DNA of 64,000 bases from Trichopria drosophilae (Eukaryota > Arthropoda > Insecta > Hymenoptera > Diapriidae): positions 24,587,001 to 24,651,000 of the forward strand of contig CM059587.1 in the NCBI GenBank assembly GCA_030407085.1. The letters run 5' to 3'. Shown here piece after piece: positions 39,701 to 54,600 of the stretch. A program made the translations under genes and the position numbers. Below the pieces are notes generated by a model. That model saw only the letters and a program-made list of their open reading frames with translations. It was not told the origin of the DNA and searched no databases. Position 1 is the stretch's first letter. Each line of letters starts with the position of its first letter.

Positions 39701-42566
39701 TTAAGCGCTACACACTCATTTTAACAGTAACGACAAAAAAAAAACGAAAATTATATCCGCTTCTTTAAACGTAATTTCCTCATTGCAGAAAATGCAATTC
39801 CGTACTTTGCATTGTAATTATAATATAATGTTTCTTGCGACAATCTTTGAAAAAAAAAAAACATTAAAGTTGCAGACAAAAACATAAAGTAAATATCTCT
39901 TTAAATTAATCCAAACTTTTCTTCGTTTAACTTTCGACGTATTAATGAACAAAGCGTGTTTTCTAGTTTAATCGTAAAAAAACGCAACATACAAAATTAC
40001 ATTTAAGAAATTAAATGAAAAAAACTCAACGATTCATAATTAAATCTTTTTAGTTACTTGTTATGTCGGTAGCTGTTCTACTTTTGATCCCCCTTCAACC
40101 GATTTTATTTAATCTAGTGAAGCTCGTCTAACTATCCACGATATTTATTATTTCCTCGTAAAACACATTTCTAATTAATAATTAGTAATGTTATTAGTAA
40201 CGATGTTAGTTTATATTAATTATTTTGTTTTGCAGTGCTTTTTCACACAACATACCAAATCTTCCGATCCAAATCATGGCTGTAACCGAGACTGGCGGGG
40301 CGAATGCTTTTTTCAACAGCGATCTAAGTCACCACTTAATAACAGAGGGGAACGCAACGGCGGATAAATTGCAGGCGCATTTCATGACGTCCGCTTCCAG
40401 TTGTCAACAGAAAAGTAACGTGTCAATACCCTTCTGTTCCACTGATTTATAAATAACAATTTCCGAATTTTATCCAATTTTTTACAAAAAATATTGTGGT
40501 TCACAAATGTGAAATGATATTGAAAACAAAGATTTAAACACTTAATCTGTGAGCTATTATTTAATATGCTTTAATATTCTATGTTCGTTTCGTGGAAATA
40601 ACTTTTTTTCATTGTATGGATAATTTATCATTGACGCCGAAAATAATTGTATTTTTTGTTGACGTACTTTCCATAAACCTAATGAACTTCAACGTTTTTC
40701 CACGTTCAGTTTAGACATAAACCGATATAGATGTTTTCATTTGAATAATAAAATTCTTCACATTTCTTGCAGCTGCGTTTTACACTCCGTTCTTCAAAGA
40801 AGTCTGGGAAAAGAAACCCGAAATTGAACAAGCGTTTAATATGGAGGAACCAGCGAATTTGAATGACAGCGGCGAAGGTACCCTGGAATACTCGGCGTTA
40901 CATCCAATGCCACCTCCTCGACACGAAAGTTACCACTTGCAAACTCCAGACGACGGGTAAGCGATTTCTGCAATATATTCCATACTTTGTTTAGACTCTT
41001 TGACAATAGGCAGAAAAAGTTCAGCTTTGAAAACTCGTAAAATCACGTATTACTTTTATTTAAATCGATGTTATCATCATTTTTGTCTAAATAATACAAA
41101 AATTATACAGCATATTGGCAAATCTCCAACATTATTGACATATGGTTTTCAACATTCTTGAAATTAAACAAATTAATTACCTTAAATGCATTACACGAGT
41201 TACGTTTTATTTTTTCTGTTATATAATTTAATTTTTTCCTTAATGTAATTATATCTATTTTTCGGAATTATAAAAAGGCTTACTCGATAAGGTGAAAAAA
41301 TAATGTCCTATCGGTGTGCCTATAAAATAATTTTTTATGAATTTTAAAAATGAAAAGTCCGATTTTGTATACCTCGCTTTTTACGTTATTTTAAAATATA
41401 CTTATTTTGGATTACGTACGAGATTTTTCAATGTAGACATTTTTAGAGGAATTTGAAACTCTCTGAAATGACAATATTCGGAGATTTAAAATGGCTAGTT
41501 TTAGTTAGTTCGTCCCGAGACGACTAAATTTGTCGCAGGTTTTCATCCTCCGTAAGTTTATGAATATCTTTGAGACATTGTTATGAAATGAAGGTTTCCT
41601 TTAGTTTTTGGGTATACTCTTTTCGAATCTGAAGTCCGTTTTTCGATATCACTTTTCATTTCTTAAATATGGCTACTTAAACGGAAAAAAAACGTGGAAA
41701 AATACGAAAATTTTTTTAGTAGACTACAATTTTTATTACAAAAGAGTTCCAGGATCGTGTGACGCATCAGAATCCTATGGCATAATGAGTTGGCAATATT
41801 AAGATTTAAATTACAAAATGGCGTCCGCACAATGGCGCTATTGATTTAGATTTTTTGTTGTTGTTTGCGTTTTATTAAAATATTTCTGGTATCTTGTCGT
41901 GCATTTTGATCAATATGTTCTTGTGGATTATTTTTAAAGTTTCTCAATACAAATCCGTTATTAAATTTTGCAAATTCAAAATGGCGAATCCAATATTGCT
42001 AACTGAAATTTAAACAAAATTGTCTAGCATTTAGTAAATAGAAATTGAAGTCATATCGGATTTGCCATTTTGAATTTCCAAAATTTAATAACGGATTTGT
42101 ATTCGGCCACCTCAAAAAAATCTACATATTCATCACAGTACACGTCAAGATACCACAAGTATTTTAGTAAATCCCAAATAACAAAAAAAATCCGTGTGAA
42201 TAGCGCCATTTTGTAATTTAAATCGTAATATTTTCTAACTTTGAGTAAAACACATTATGCCACAGGATTCTAAGGCCTAGCACGATCTCGGAACTCCTTC
42301 GCAATAAAAATTACAGTTTACTAAAAACTATAGGAAATCTTTATTTTATAAAAATATCTCAAAGATATCCATAAACTTACGGAGGATAAAACCGGCGAAA
42401 AATTTTTTCATTTTGGGTCGAAACGGGTTAACCCATTAACGTCTAAATTCACAGAAAATTTACACCAATTTCAACGCTTATTTTGTTCAAAGCATAGGTC
42501 AGACTGTAAAGCAGCTTGCGCTGTGGCTCGCCTTTTGTATGTTTTATGTACCTACAATAAAGACAA

Positions 42567-42606
<40 letters not shown>

Positions 42607-45600
42607 TCCAGTATGAAATAAATTTTGAAAAAAATCAAACTTACCATATTCTACCATTTTCGGGGTCGCTCTTTCGAGTGGTGAAGAGAAAATTGTAAAA
42701 AATTCAAAATTTATTTATGACTTTAGCATATAAACAAATATCGATTTTTCGCTCAATAAGTTTTTTGCGGAAATAGTCGTTTTCTGGTTATTTTCTCGAC
42801 GGAATTCGATAGAGCACCCTTCAAAATAGTCGGAAATGTATTTTCCAAAAATTAAAAAAAAATTCTTTCTACTGTAGAAACACAACTGATATTGACGTGT
42901 ACCTGCTTCTTTCATTTTGGACAAAACAGGGTTAAATGGAATTTCATATATTAATGTAATTTATTGCTGAATTATTTAATTTTTAATATAAATAGCATGC
43001 AATCCTTGACGATTAGTGGCGTACAAAAAAATGAATTACTATTTTTGTATGATCCATCATCCTCAAACGTACCTACAACAATATTAGTATATTCGTCAAA
43101 TGCAAAAAAAAAAACAACCAATTTTTCTGCCAGTTAATAGCTTTAAAGATATATTTATTGTTATTAATCTTTTGATAATTTAATAGAAACATAAAAGTCT
43201 AACGCAAAGCAGTATGTCCGTAACTTTCAGAAGCGGTTCAGAGTCGTACGAGCAACTGACTCCTGATGGTGAGCTGGGTGATACGGCACTAATGAACGAA
43301 CACTTCATCGACAATCGGGCGACGCCGAGCGACGACAGCGACATCTACAGCCACGTCGATTACCACCGCGACGATCGCGACCGGGAACACCTCAAAGGTC
43401 GAGATTTTGCTAACAAATTGTCCGGTATGCCTTTTGCACTATTACCAATATCCAGGTGGGGAAATCACATCGAGCTCAAAGTCCAATTTTTTTTTTTTCA
43501 TTATTTATTCCTCACTTGATTCACAATTATCATTAGTTGGCACCTGCTTGTGAACGATAAAGGAAGTTATATGCTTATGTAATTAACCCTTTTAGTCATC
43601 GAATTTTTTATGAATCCTAATTTCAATTATGAAAATAGAGAATCCAATAACGTTATCCACATTTTTCTTTCTGGTTTTGACTGAAAACATTGAATAGTAC
43701 AGTATTTTATGTACATTTGTAATTATAACGACAAAAAGCAACGAAAATGTTTTTTTGTAAGAATTTTTATTACGATGTTTCTTGGTGCGCTGCGTCCGAG
43801 TTGGAAACAAAATCTTTGTTGGTTTTGACTTCTGAAATATCATAATCTAAAAGTGCAAAATCAGCGATTTTGGCATATATTTGTGGTTATGTTGCGTTAA
43901 ATCTTAAAAAAAAACGATAAAATTAAATTGAATCGCGGATTTTGCCATTTTAGTTAAGGATGTATCGGAAACCAGAGTCAATTGAGATATTTCGAGTTAA
44001 AATTCCGATTTAGCTCACCAAAAACGTTCGGAAAAGTATATTCTGGTTTCTAGGTCTCAGGGTCGACTTCGTTTTCGTAGCTTGTCATTTAGAATATTTG
44101 AAAGCTATCAAATACTTGAAGCCTACATTAAAAAAAATTTTTGATTTCATCTGCCATATCGATTCTATTACGTTGCATTTTAATACTTTCATATCGAATT
44201 CATCATCATTCGAAACTTCCTTGAATGAAATGTCAGGCAATATAAGAATTTAAAAAAAAATTTTGTCAGCTATATTGGATCTGTCATTTCGAATTATATC
44301 TCGACATGCACCACAATATTAATTAATTAGTACTGAAAACTAGTCAGCTTTCTGTTGAGAGAGAGAATGTAACCCATTAAGTCCCAAAAAGGCAAAATTC
44401 GTATCTTACGTTTGAGATCAGGAAACTTTGTGAAAAGGTAAGAAAATCTTTTGGAAAATATCCAACCCTACTATTTTCGGGTACGCTCTAGACGATAAAA
44501 TGTTTTAAAATGTTAAAAACTTATTGTTGATTAACAGCTTTAAACAAAAAATATGATTTTTTTATGAAAAATTTTTATTCTATCAAAAATTTGAGTGGGA
44601 AGGAAATTTTGTTTATTGTCGCAAATATGCACAAAATTGTGCAAAACATCTAAACTTTTCAACAAACTTTGGTTTTTTATCGTATGTTTTTTTTTAACAA
44701 AATGGCGGCAAAAAACGAAAGCTAAAAATCAAACTTTTATTTTAGTACTTGTTTTGACGTTTTTTATTGGAATCGTGTAAATTATTCAATAATTTCAGTA
44801 AAAATATACTTAAATATAATATTATTTCTAAAAGTATCTATAAAAAATATATGAAAAATAATATTTTTATGGTTTAAAAAAAATAAAAAAAAATACACTT
44901 GAATTCATCGACCTCCACGCGGTAAGTGTCGGGCATCGTTGTTTAAGAAAAGAAATAACGGCTAAGAGATGAAATTTGAAAAATGACTCGATTTACTTGA
45001 TTCACTAAGATTTCTTCTAAAAATATCAAAATGCAAACCAATATTTTGAAAATCAACGATATTCAGATTATTACATTAATTCCCGTTCAAATAATGACGA
45101 GAAACCGTAAAAAACGACTTGTTAAAACCTTAAAAACATTATTTTTCATATTTAACCCTTTTTATAGTTATTAGACAAAAATATATTATACGTAAGTACA
45201 TTTTTACAGAAATAATTGAATAATTGACACGATTCCAATGTAAAAACCGTCAAAAACGGATGTTTTAGCTTTCGTTTTTTGGCCGCAATTTTGTTAAAAA
45301 AAAAAATCGTACGATAAAAAACCAAAGCCGGTGTTGTGAATTGGTTTCATGAAATAAAAGAAGAACACGATATTTTATTAAATTGTTAGGTCATGAATTT
45401 CGACATGAGATTAATTTATTCTTGATTTCAAATTATCTTCCGTCATTTTGTGAACATAAAACAATAACCAATCGCCGTACATCTCTTGCGTATCTTATAA
45501 TTACGAAATCTGATTTATATAATTCAAAAGTAAATTAAAACTATCAAATTGAAGAACGATTCTTTCAAAGACGACAAACTGAGTTATAATTCAATCATTA

Positions 45601-48600
45601 CATTCAAAGAAAAATTTAACGACCCAAATCGAATGAGAGAGAGAGGGAGAGAGATCATATTGTTCAAACTAATAAAAATACTCAATTAAACTTTAAGAGA
45701 AAAGCTGGCCAGGTGCTTCATATATCTTGCATCTTCTTTACTCCGGTGGAAACAGTCAAAGTCGTTGAACGGGTTGAAAAAATGGCGGAGAAGTCTCGAA
45801 AAAATCGGTCACGTTTTTGCCGCACGTGAATGAATCGCCTTTTTGTGATTGAAACAGCTTCGTCGCGAAATATGCACACCATGAGAATCTCCTCGAATTA
45901 AATATTGGGGTTTTTTCTTCCAAATCTCGACAGCTTACATAATTACTTGAATTATGTGGAGAGGAATCCCACACTTGAACAAAGATGACCATCTTGATGT
46001 CGAGGAAATTAAAGACATCTCTCCGTGCACTTTAGATTCTTCGCGGTGGCAAACACTTTCGTCCAATAATCTTAATTATCCCGAAACGTTCTTTTTTGTT
46101 TTTGTTGCAATAATAATCACCAATTATGTATCGCGAGAATGCGATATAGTCAAAATACTTTACACGTGTAATTCGGATTAATTTTTGTTAAATTATTGAA
46201 AAACAAGGAACAATTTTAGTGTGAACCGAATCGTGTTCTTTTTCAGAGTGGCGTCCCTCTTCGCGTCTTCGTCTTCCTCGCGGCAACGCCTTCTGATTGG
46301 TGGACCAAAAATGAGCTCCCTCCTTCGTTCTCACCTCAACGTCTCCTCTCTCGTCTCATTCTCCACGATGTTGAAGTTTGCAAGTTTTTTTTTTTTGTCG
46401 AACGAAGTTTTTTTCTTATCCTTGTCATATATGAACCTCATAAATGACAAAAATAAAATTTTCGAAAATTAGGGGGCTGGTGGAGGGCGCAAAACAGACC
46501 CAAAAACGCGAAAAAACGCTCTGAAATCGCCATTTTGTCTTAGGGGTCTGTTTTTATTTTTTAAATATTCATTAATACTCGTAACGAACATAATGTAATT
46601 TTTTCGAAATTTTTCTATGCCAGGATCATCTCGAAAATTGGGATAAAACACCCCGAAAACCCGAAAAACCGAAAAAACGCTCTGAAATCGCCATTTTGTC
46701 TTAGGGGTCTGTTTTTATTTTTTAAATATTCATTAATACTCCTAACAAACATAATGTAATTTTTTCGAAATTTTTCTATGCCAGGATCATCTCGAAAATT
46801 GGGATAAAACACCCCGAAAAACCGAAAAACCGAAAAAACGCTCTGAAATCGCCATTTTATCTTAGGGGTCTGTTTTTATTGTTTAGATATTCATTAATAC
46901 CCATAAGAATCATAATGTAATTTTTTCAAAATTTTTCGATGCCAGGATCATCTCAAAAGTGGGGGGGCGAACGAAAAAAAATTTTTTTTTTTTTGTTGGT
47001 CGAACGAAGTTTTTTTCTTATCCTTGTCATATATGAACCTCATAAATGACAAAAAAAATATTTTCGAAAACTAGGGTGCTGGTGGAGGGTGCAAAACAGA
47101 CCCAAAAAATCGAAAAAACGCTCTGAAATCGCCAGAATGAATATTTTTAATGAATATTTAAAAAATAAAAACAGACCCCTAAGACAAAATGGCGATTTCA
47201 GAGCGTTTTTTCGCGTTTTTGGGTCTGTTTTGCCCCCTCCACCAGCCCCCTAATTTTCGAAAATTTTATTTTTGTCATTTATGAGGTTCATATATGACAA
47301 GGATAAGAAAAAAACTTCGTTCGAAAAAAAAAAAAAAAAATTTTTTTCGTTCGCCTCGAACGTTGCAAACTTCAACATCGTCATTCTCCCTACCTAAATC
47401 TCTCTCTTCATTTACAAAATAACGCAATTTCGCTTGATTACCGACGATACACATTATATATCCGTTATCGACAGAGTCCATTTATCATCGCACGATAAAT
47501 TTACTGCATTAGATTTAATAATCCATTACACCGGTTAAAAAGTTTAGATATTTTGTGCAATGTTGTGCATATTTTCGACAGTAAACAAAATTTCCTTCCC
47601 ACTCAAAAAATTTTTCATAAAAAAAATCATATTTTTTTTTTTAATTGTTAATTAACAATTGAAAATCAAAGTTTTTAAAATTTTAAACCATTCTATCGTG
47701 TAGAGCGTATCCGAAAATAGTAGGGTTGGATATTTTCCAAAAGATTTTCTTACTTTTTCACAACGTTTCCTGATCTGAATCGTAAGATACAAATTTTACC
47801 TTTTTGGGACTTAACCACTTCACTGGCACAAATACCCAAATGGCGTTCCTCATTAAACTCATTTTCTAAAGTGTGTACCCTACTTTTAATTACTACAAAG
47901 CAATATTTTCATATTTTAGACATCAGAGAACAAGATTATAATAATAAAAATTTCAGTTTTTGAGATTTTCAATTTTTTCGTTAGCTTTGAAATCGGCTAT
48001 TTTCAATACTTTTCAACAAATGGCGTTCCACCTTTTCTCAATTATTATTCAATAAAACTAATTTTTTACAAAAAAAAGATGCTTATATGAAATATTTCTA
48101 ATGTATAGAACATTGTAATCATTACATTGTAATTTTTTTTTTGTAAACAATTAGTTTTATTGAATAATAATTGAGAAAAGGTGGAACGCCATTTGTTGAA
48201 AAGTATAGAAAATAGCCGATTTCAAAGCTAAAAAAAATTAAAAATCTCAAATACTGAAATTCTTATTATTATAATGTTGTTCTCTGATGTCTAAAATATG
48301 AAAATATTGCTTTGTAGTAATTAAAAGTAGGGTACACACTTTAGAAAACGAGTTTAATGAGGAACGCCATTTAGGTATTTTTGCCAGTGTTATGGGTTAA
48401 CAAAAGAATACACCGAGAAATTACGATATTTATTATTAATTTACAAAATCACAAGTAATTTTTATTTCTCAGGCAATTTTAGCTCGAGCATCTATAGAGG
48501 TCCTTTAATTTTTAGTACATTTTTATTTCATTATGAATGTTATGGTAATTTGCTTTTAAACTAAAGTAATTTTTATTTGTTTAAAATGCTATTTGGCAAT

Positions 48601-51600
48601 TAGTTTTATTTTTATATAAGATAATTAAAATACAATTTTTTTTTAAATTAAATTATTCTGCTGTCTGTATTTAAAATAACGGATAAGATATTTGTTATTT
48701 TCTTGTAAGAATTTTAATTTGAACAATGTTTGGAAAATATTCACGATTTAAATGATGCTCAATGATACTGATTTTAATTCAAACCTATCAACCAATTGTT
48801 TTTTGATTCACATCTAGAATTCATTTATGAAATTTTAAACATAAAGCAATTTTAAATTGTGTTATTCACTACTAGGGCAGATGTTATCACTGTGTGCTAT
48901 AAAATATTATTTGACTTAACTAACAGATTTCGGTTGCCAGTACGTAATACAGTTACTGCGAGTTTGGTATTTCGCATGAGTCTACAAACACCTATTCTCC
49001 CCTATTGCACGTACTATTTTCTCAAACGAAGGCGTCCAATTTTCGCTCAGAATGCGAGAACCCTATTTTGTTCTCCCTAGTGAGAGAATGTGTTATTTTG
49101 CTCCCGCAGTATAGTATATTTCTCACCATGGGGAGTAAAATAGAAAAGTCCTCCTCACGCCCTCATGCCTCCTCCTCCTTCTCCTCAGCATGTTAAATAT
49201 GGAAAAATATAATCGCTGACAGATTATTTCACAAATACCTAATACAATTTCAATTGCATACAGTACCGCTCATCGCCAAGTTAAAGTACGGGAAAAATAA
49301 GAAAAGGGAATTAAAAAGAAGACTTTCGGCTTCTCATTCGCGGTGGTTTCATTTCTATATATACATTTCTCTAAGAACTACGCTCGATTTACTAAAGTCA
49401 TTTTTTCGTATTATTTTTTTCTTTTTCAATGCGCTCCCATTTTTTTAAATTACAAGAGAAATGTACGACGTGTAATCGAAAGTTGTCTAATATTCTATCT
49501 CTGTAATATTCCTGAGATCTCGTGTAGGACTCATTAGTAAGGCTCCACGAGATCTCTGTCTTAGACACATGGTTTTTATTTATTTGAAATTAAAATAATA
49601 CTAAACAGAGGAGGAGATGTTTAGAATTATTATATTTGTACATATATACGTAGCTATAATGGTAACAGGATATCGTTACACAGTACGTATATGTATTGAA
49701 ACCAGTAATTTCTCAGGACGAAACACATTTTTACAATAGACAATATATAGTTAATTTAATTACCGCTAGTGGGAAAGAGAATCCATATACAGCCAAGTAA
49801 ATTTTAAAGCATATATAAAGTCCGGGGAAATCTAGATTCTGGGTCGTTAATTATACAAATACCAGCCTCTTACAAATATTTTTTATATCATAACACGTGT
49901 TTTCCATCGAAAACCGATTTAATGTATGTGATCCTTTTTTTTATTTTTTTTATTTCGTAATATTGTGACCGAGATATGCCAAGAAGAAATTTTGATAATT
50001 AGTATACTTGATGATTATAAACGTAATTCTAAAAGCTGCATAATATCTCGAACCGGAATCTACAGAATTAATAAAGTAACAACAACAACAACAGCAATAA
50101 ATGAACAGTTTTCGATTTTCATCCGTTCTGACCGTGCTCCTGTGTATATTATCCAAACCAAATAGTTTTGTATTTGTGCAGTAGTTGGCGCTGTCGCATG
50201 CTTAACATGGCGAATAGAGTGAAGAAGCCTTAGCCATACTAACCAAGTTTTGCAGAATAGAGAACTGAACGGTATAGCAGTCTTGGAAAATAAATGAAAT
50301 CTATTATTGTTGATTATTTCAGGTTGGGTAAAAGACACGTTCATGCACCAGGACGGTGTTACGAACAGCTTCTCCCATCGGTCGTTCACCACTGGTCGCC
50401 GGCACATCCCCCAGACGAAGTCGAGGCCGAAGGGCAACAGCCAGACTCTGAAGCAGCCTGGCAAGATAAACCTGAAGGACTTCTCGAACGTGACGGACGT
50501 CATCTCCAGGATGGCGATCGGCGAGAAAGACGAGCACGGTACGAAACTGTCCGCGAGCACGATGTCGATGACGATGCCGGGGCACGCCCCCCTGGCTACT
50601 CCCGAACTTGTCGATCTTGGCTCGGAGTACGCCCAGGTTAAAGATGTAGTCCCCAATTTGTACTCCGCATACGACGGAGAGTACGTTTATACCCTGGTTC
50701 ACGATTCGATCGGGAACAACAAATCCAAGCTGCGACACAGGCGAGAAAAGGGACAGCCGTGTAAGTCATACTTTTATTTTGATTTTATTCACCATCCCTT
50801 TTCTCATTTATTTTTCATTCACTTTTCTTTTTATCATCTTTTTTCTTTTTGTTACTTTCGGTTTCATTTTTAGAGTTTGCTTCTTTCATTGTTATCCTTG
50901 AGTTTTCCCGGTTACGTTTCACAGAGTGAGCATAACGCTTCTTGTGTATGCAACGTCCAAAATAGTTTATTTCTTGGTTGAAATCGTGTTTTAGGCCACG
51001 TATATTTTGGTTCAAATATGTAGACATTTGTATGCCTGTCCTTAGGGTTGATCTAGTTTCCTTAGTTTTTCAGAGAAAAGAACGTTTAATAGTACATTTC
51101 GATACTATTTTTCCCATTAAGTGTGCAAAGTTCGATACCTATATACAACATTTAAAGTGATGGTGCAAAGTCGGTGAAGAAATAATTTGTAAATGCTTTT
51201 GTAATAAATAGACTAAATTTAGAAATATATATAATACATTATTTACTATCGTTATTACTGTTAATTGTTATTAATATTAATTGTTACGATGCAATTAATA
51301 ATTTGAACAAATTTGAATGAATTGAAATTATCATTCGCATTCGCGTTTACGACATTTTCAATTACATTACTATTTTATATAGAATTAACATACGAAGAAC
51401 AGCGATTGAAAAGTAAAACAAATGATAGTTTTGACAGGTCTACGCTGCATTTTTGTATACAGAGTTACTTTACCGCACGCTAAATTGTAAGCTCAGTAAA
51501 GTGTGGGTAAGTGCACTTTGCACACGCAAATACGTGCGCAAAATCGAACTTTGCGCACTCTAATAGGAAAAATAGTTTTTTCATCACACTGGGACGAAAG

Positions 51601-54600
51601 CAGCAACTTTCCTCCCGCAAGCGGGATTATTTTTCTTCTTTTCCTCCCTGTTATGAAGAAAAATCGCATACTTCCCTCGGGAAGTAAAAAAGAATGCCTC
51701 AGACTACATGTTTTTCACCATCGGCTTCACCTCGGGTAAAAATTACACGCAGCCTTAGACATTCTTTATTTTACCTCCCTCGTTGAGTAATATACTATTT
51801 TCGCCCTAACCGGCGTAAAATCCGATTTTACGCCCTCGAAAATGACATGGTTAAGATAGGAATTCCCCACCGACCAGCCCACAAATCGGAGACATAAAAT
51901 CGAATTTTATACCCGCTAAGATGAAAAATAATTTTTTACGCCCTTAATACGAAAAGTACTACTTTACGCACGTAGAAAATCTTGTTTCCATTTGATTTGG
52001 TGATTACTATTTCACTAGCATTTTTGCACTTTGGGATGGAACATTGAGAGAATTCACTATTGGGTACGATATTATATTTTGTCGGTGTTTTAAAATATTT
52101 TACGACAAAACAATATTTTGATAGTTCAATCTTTTAACATTTCCCTCTATCCATTTCTCTTTTCTTTCAACTAGATCGTTCTTTCTTTTCGATTAGATCT
52201 TATTGATTTCTCTCGCGTCATTTTTAAAATTAACGGTTCCGAAGAAACACTTGCTACTATTTTTATTCATTATCATTCTAATGTCTATTTTCATTTAGTT
52301 GCCCTCATTAAGGTCTCAGATTGAAAATCAGATAATTGAACTTGAAAGCGATTATCATTCGTTATCACCCTATGGTCCGATCATAATTTCGTGTTGGAAC
52401 TTTGAATAATAAATTTTAGTGTACCGGGTGTAACCAACCTGTCGATTTAGTTTTCTCAATTGTAAAATGTCCAAAACGTGAGTGCCGTGTTTTAGTGAAA
52501 CGTCTAAGAAAATTTGCGTAAAAGCTTACTGCAGAGGTACGGCGCATTATTTATTAATCACATGATTAGTGTAAGTTATGTATCGAATGAACACTTTTTT
52601 TTATTAATAATTACTTCAATTATGGTAGAAAATTAATATTTAATAAATAGTATTTAATATAGCAATGGGATAAGTTTTCGACTAATCGAATAATGGTATC
52701 TAAATACTACTTATTAAGAATTAAAATTAATATGTTGCACATTCGTAAAAATAAAACGTGGAAACTTCTCACAAAATGGCGGCTGCGCAGCATTTCTGTT
52801 TCTGTCCGTCTGGGCGTACGACCGAAACAAATTTGAACATAAATTTGTACTTTAATGTACTTGAGTGTGACCCATTCCGTGTGAAGCGGATCAGTCATGT
52901 CTCAGAAATTGCTCACATTTTGCATAATATTAGTTTACGGCAAGATAAAGCATTGTGCAAACATTTTTTTTGTTATTTGCAAAATCCTACAAGTTATACG
53001 CAATTAAAGTTTTGGTGAATTCTCTTAGATTTTATCGATAAATGTTTCAAATAAAAATTGTAGGTAAAGAGTTGTACTTTAGAATGAAATTTTGTCGGAT
53101 GAAACAAAAATTAATTATCCGATATTTATTTCTTCATAATTTTTGTAACTGTTAGGAAGATGATAAAAAATTGTTTAATAATATCTTCATAAACAAACAA
53201 CCCTCCTCTATAAATTATAAAACATTACGAAAGAAGTATTTTTTTTTCGTTTTCGAGAAAACAATTTTTAAAGTTCGACAGGCACGGCGACTTTGTGCGA
53301 CCACCATCTGCGTTCAAAATTTTGTAACTCATTGTTTCGTAAAGTAAACGAAATACTTTTCTTATTTTTATATACAATTTACAAAAATAATGAAATATTT
53401 AATAGCAATCTATAAACCGGTTTATTAACGAAAAATACTTATTTCGTAATTTTTTTTAACATAGAGGAGGGTTTATTGTTTATGACGATATTTTAAAAAG
53501 ATGTTTAATCATCTCCAGTTCATCCGAAAAAAATTTCATTGAAAACTACAACTCTTTACCTACAACTTTTATTTGAAACACTTTTCGATAAAATCTAAGA
53601 TAAAAAAGTTATGAATTTTTGAAAAAAAAAATTCACCAAAACTTTAATTGCGTATAACTCGTAGGATTTTGCATATAACAAAAAATTCGTTACACAACGC
53701 TTTAACTTGTCGAAGACTAGTATTATGCAAAATTTAAAAAATTCCTGAGTCATGACTGATTCGCTTCCCGCGGAATGGGCCACACTCAAGCACATTAAAG
53801 TTTGGGATAAATTATTATCGAAATCGTTTAATTTATATATTTTTTACTAAACCGTATCATAATTATTATTCCGATCGTTAATTATTTCGAAGTTACTTTA
53901 ATTATTGGGATAAATTTTGTTTGTGTTTCATAGCTATGGACATTAATGATAAATACTGTTATTATACGTGTGAGTGTCATATCAAAAATCGTATAAAATT
54001 AAGAGTTCCTATTATCTACAACTATTAATTTAGGAACCGCCATTGCATATTTGAAAAATATATGATTAATTCCGATCATTTGAAAGGGATTTCAACCGTA
54101 AACTCGTAAGGTACATAGTTCCTTTAACAAGTTACATTCTAAGACATGCATTTGTCCGAAAAAGTGGCTAGACTCGTATCGATTACTCCACGAATAGTAT
54201 AGGAAAAGATAAATCTCCAGTATTTCGATGAAGAAATTTTGAAGGAATGAGTAGCAGCTTCACATTACTATAAAATTAAGGAAATAATGTTTATGGTTTT
54301 CCGAAACACTCTACCTGCAAAAGTACAACATTTCATAGGATCACTGCCAGAATTTCAACAAAATCGTAGAAATGGTGAAGAAAAACTGAAACCAAAGAAT
54401 TCATATACGAAAAAACAATTTTAATGGGTAATAGAAATAATACCCGGTATAATATTTTGTGATTCCTATGTACACAGCAAAAATTACTTGCGTAAGAGAC
54501 AACTAGAAATAGCCCTTGCCCCCCCCCCCCCGCCTATGTTAAAGGAAAAAAGATCAAAGTTTAAAGAATCAATATTCTGCTACTTCATTATATACTTTAT

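Larger units (their letters stand above)
44381..47810. mobile_element. 3.4-kb TTAA-flanked element with ~270-bp inverted repeats
   Basis: The ends are TTAA|GTCCCAAAAAGGCAAAAT and the inverse CCTTTTTGGGAC|TTAA (44377-44380, 47811-47814). The arms 44381-44650 and 47542-47810 agree over long blocks (GAAAATATCCAACCCTACTA and its inverse; CCTTCCCACTCAAA and its inverse). The termini may instead include the preceding CCCA. The interior has a further inverted pair around 44700-45300 (AACGAAAGCTAAAA), a 161-bp tandem repeat and a direct plus inverted copy of a 120-bp block. No transposase. Confidence 0.82.

Noticed and set aside
43425..43460. Alternative donor CAG|GTGGGG extending the exon ending at 43424
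   Set aside because: The extension gives a phase that does not fit the next exon; the GTATGC donor at 43425 does.
46469..46812. Repeated protein-like frame in the 161-bp units
   Set aside because: The unit length is not a multiple of three, so the frame is not carried through the array.
46505..46970. CRISPR-like array
   Set aside because: Units are 161 bp tandem copies without unique spacers, in an animal genome.
50060..50656. 198-codon minus-strand open frame across the RhoGAPp190 exon at 50.3 kb
   Set aside because: It overlaps a certain exon antisense; the length is a by-product of the GC-rich codons. No recognisable product.
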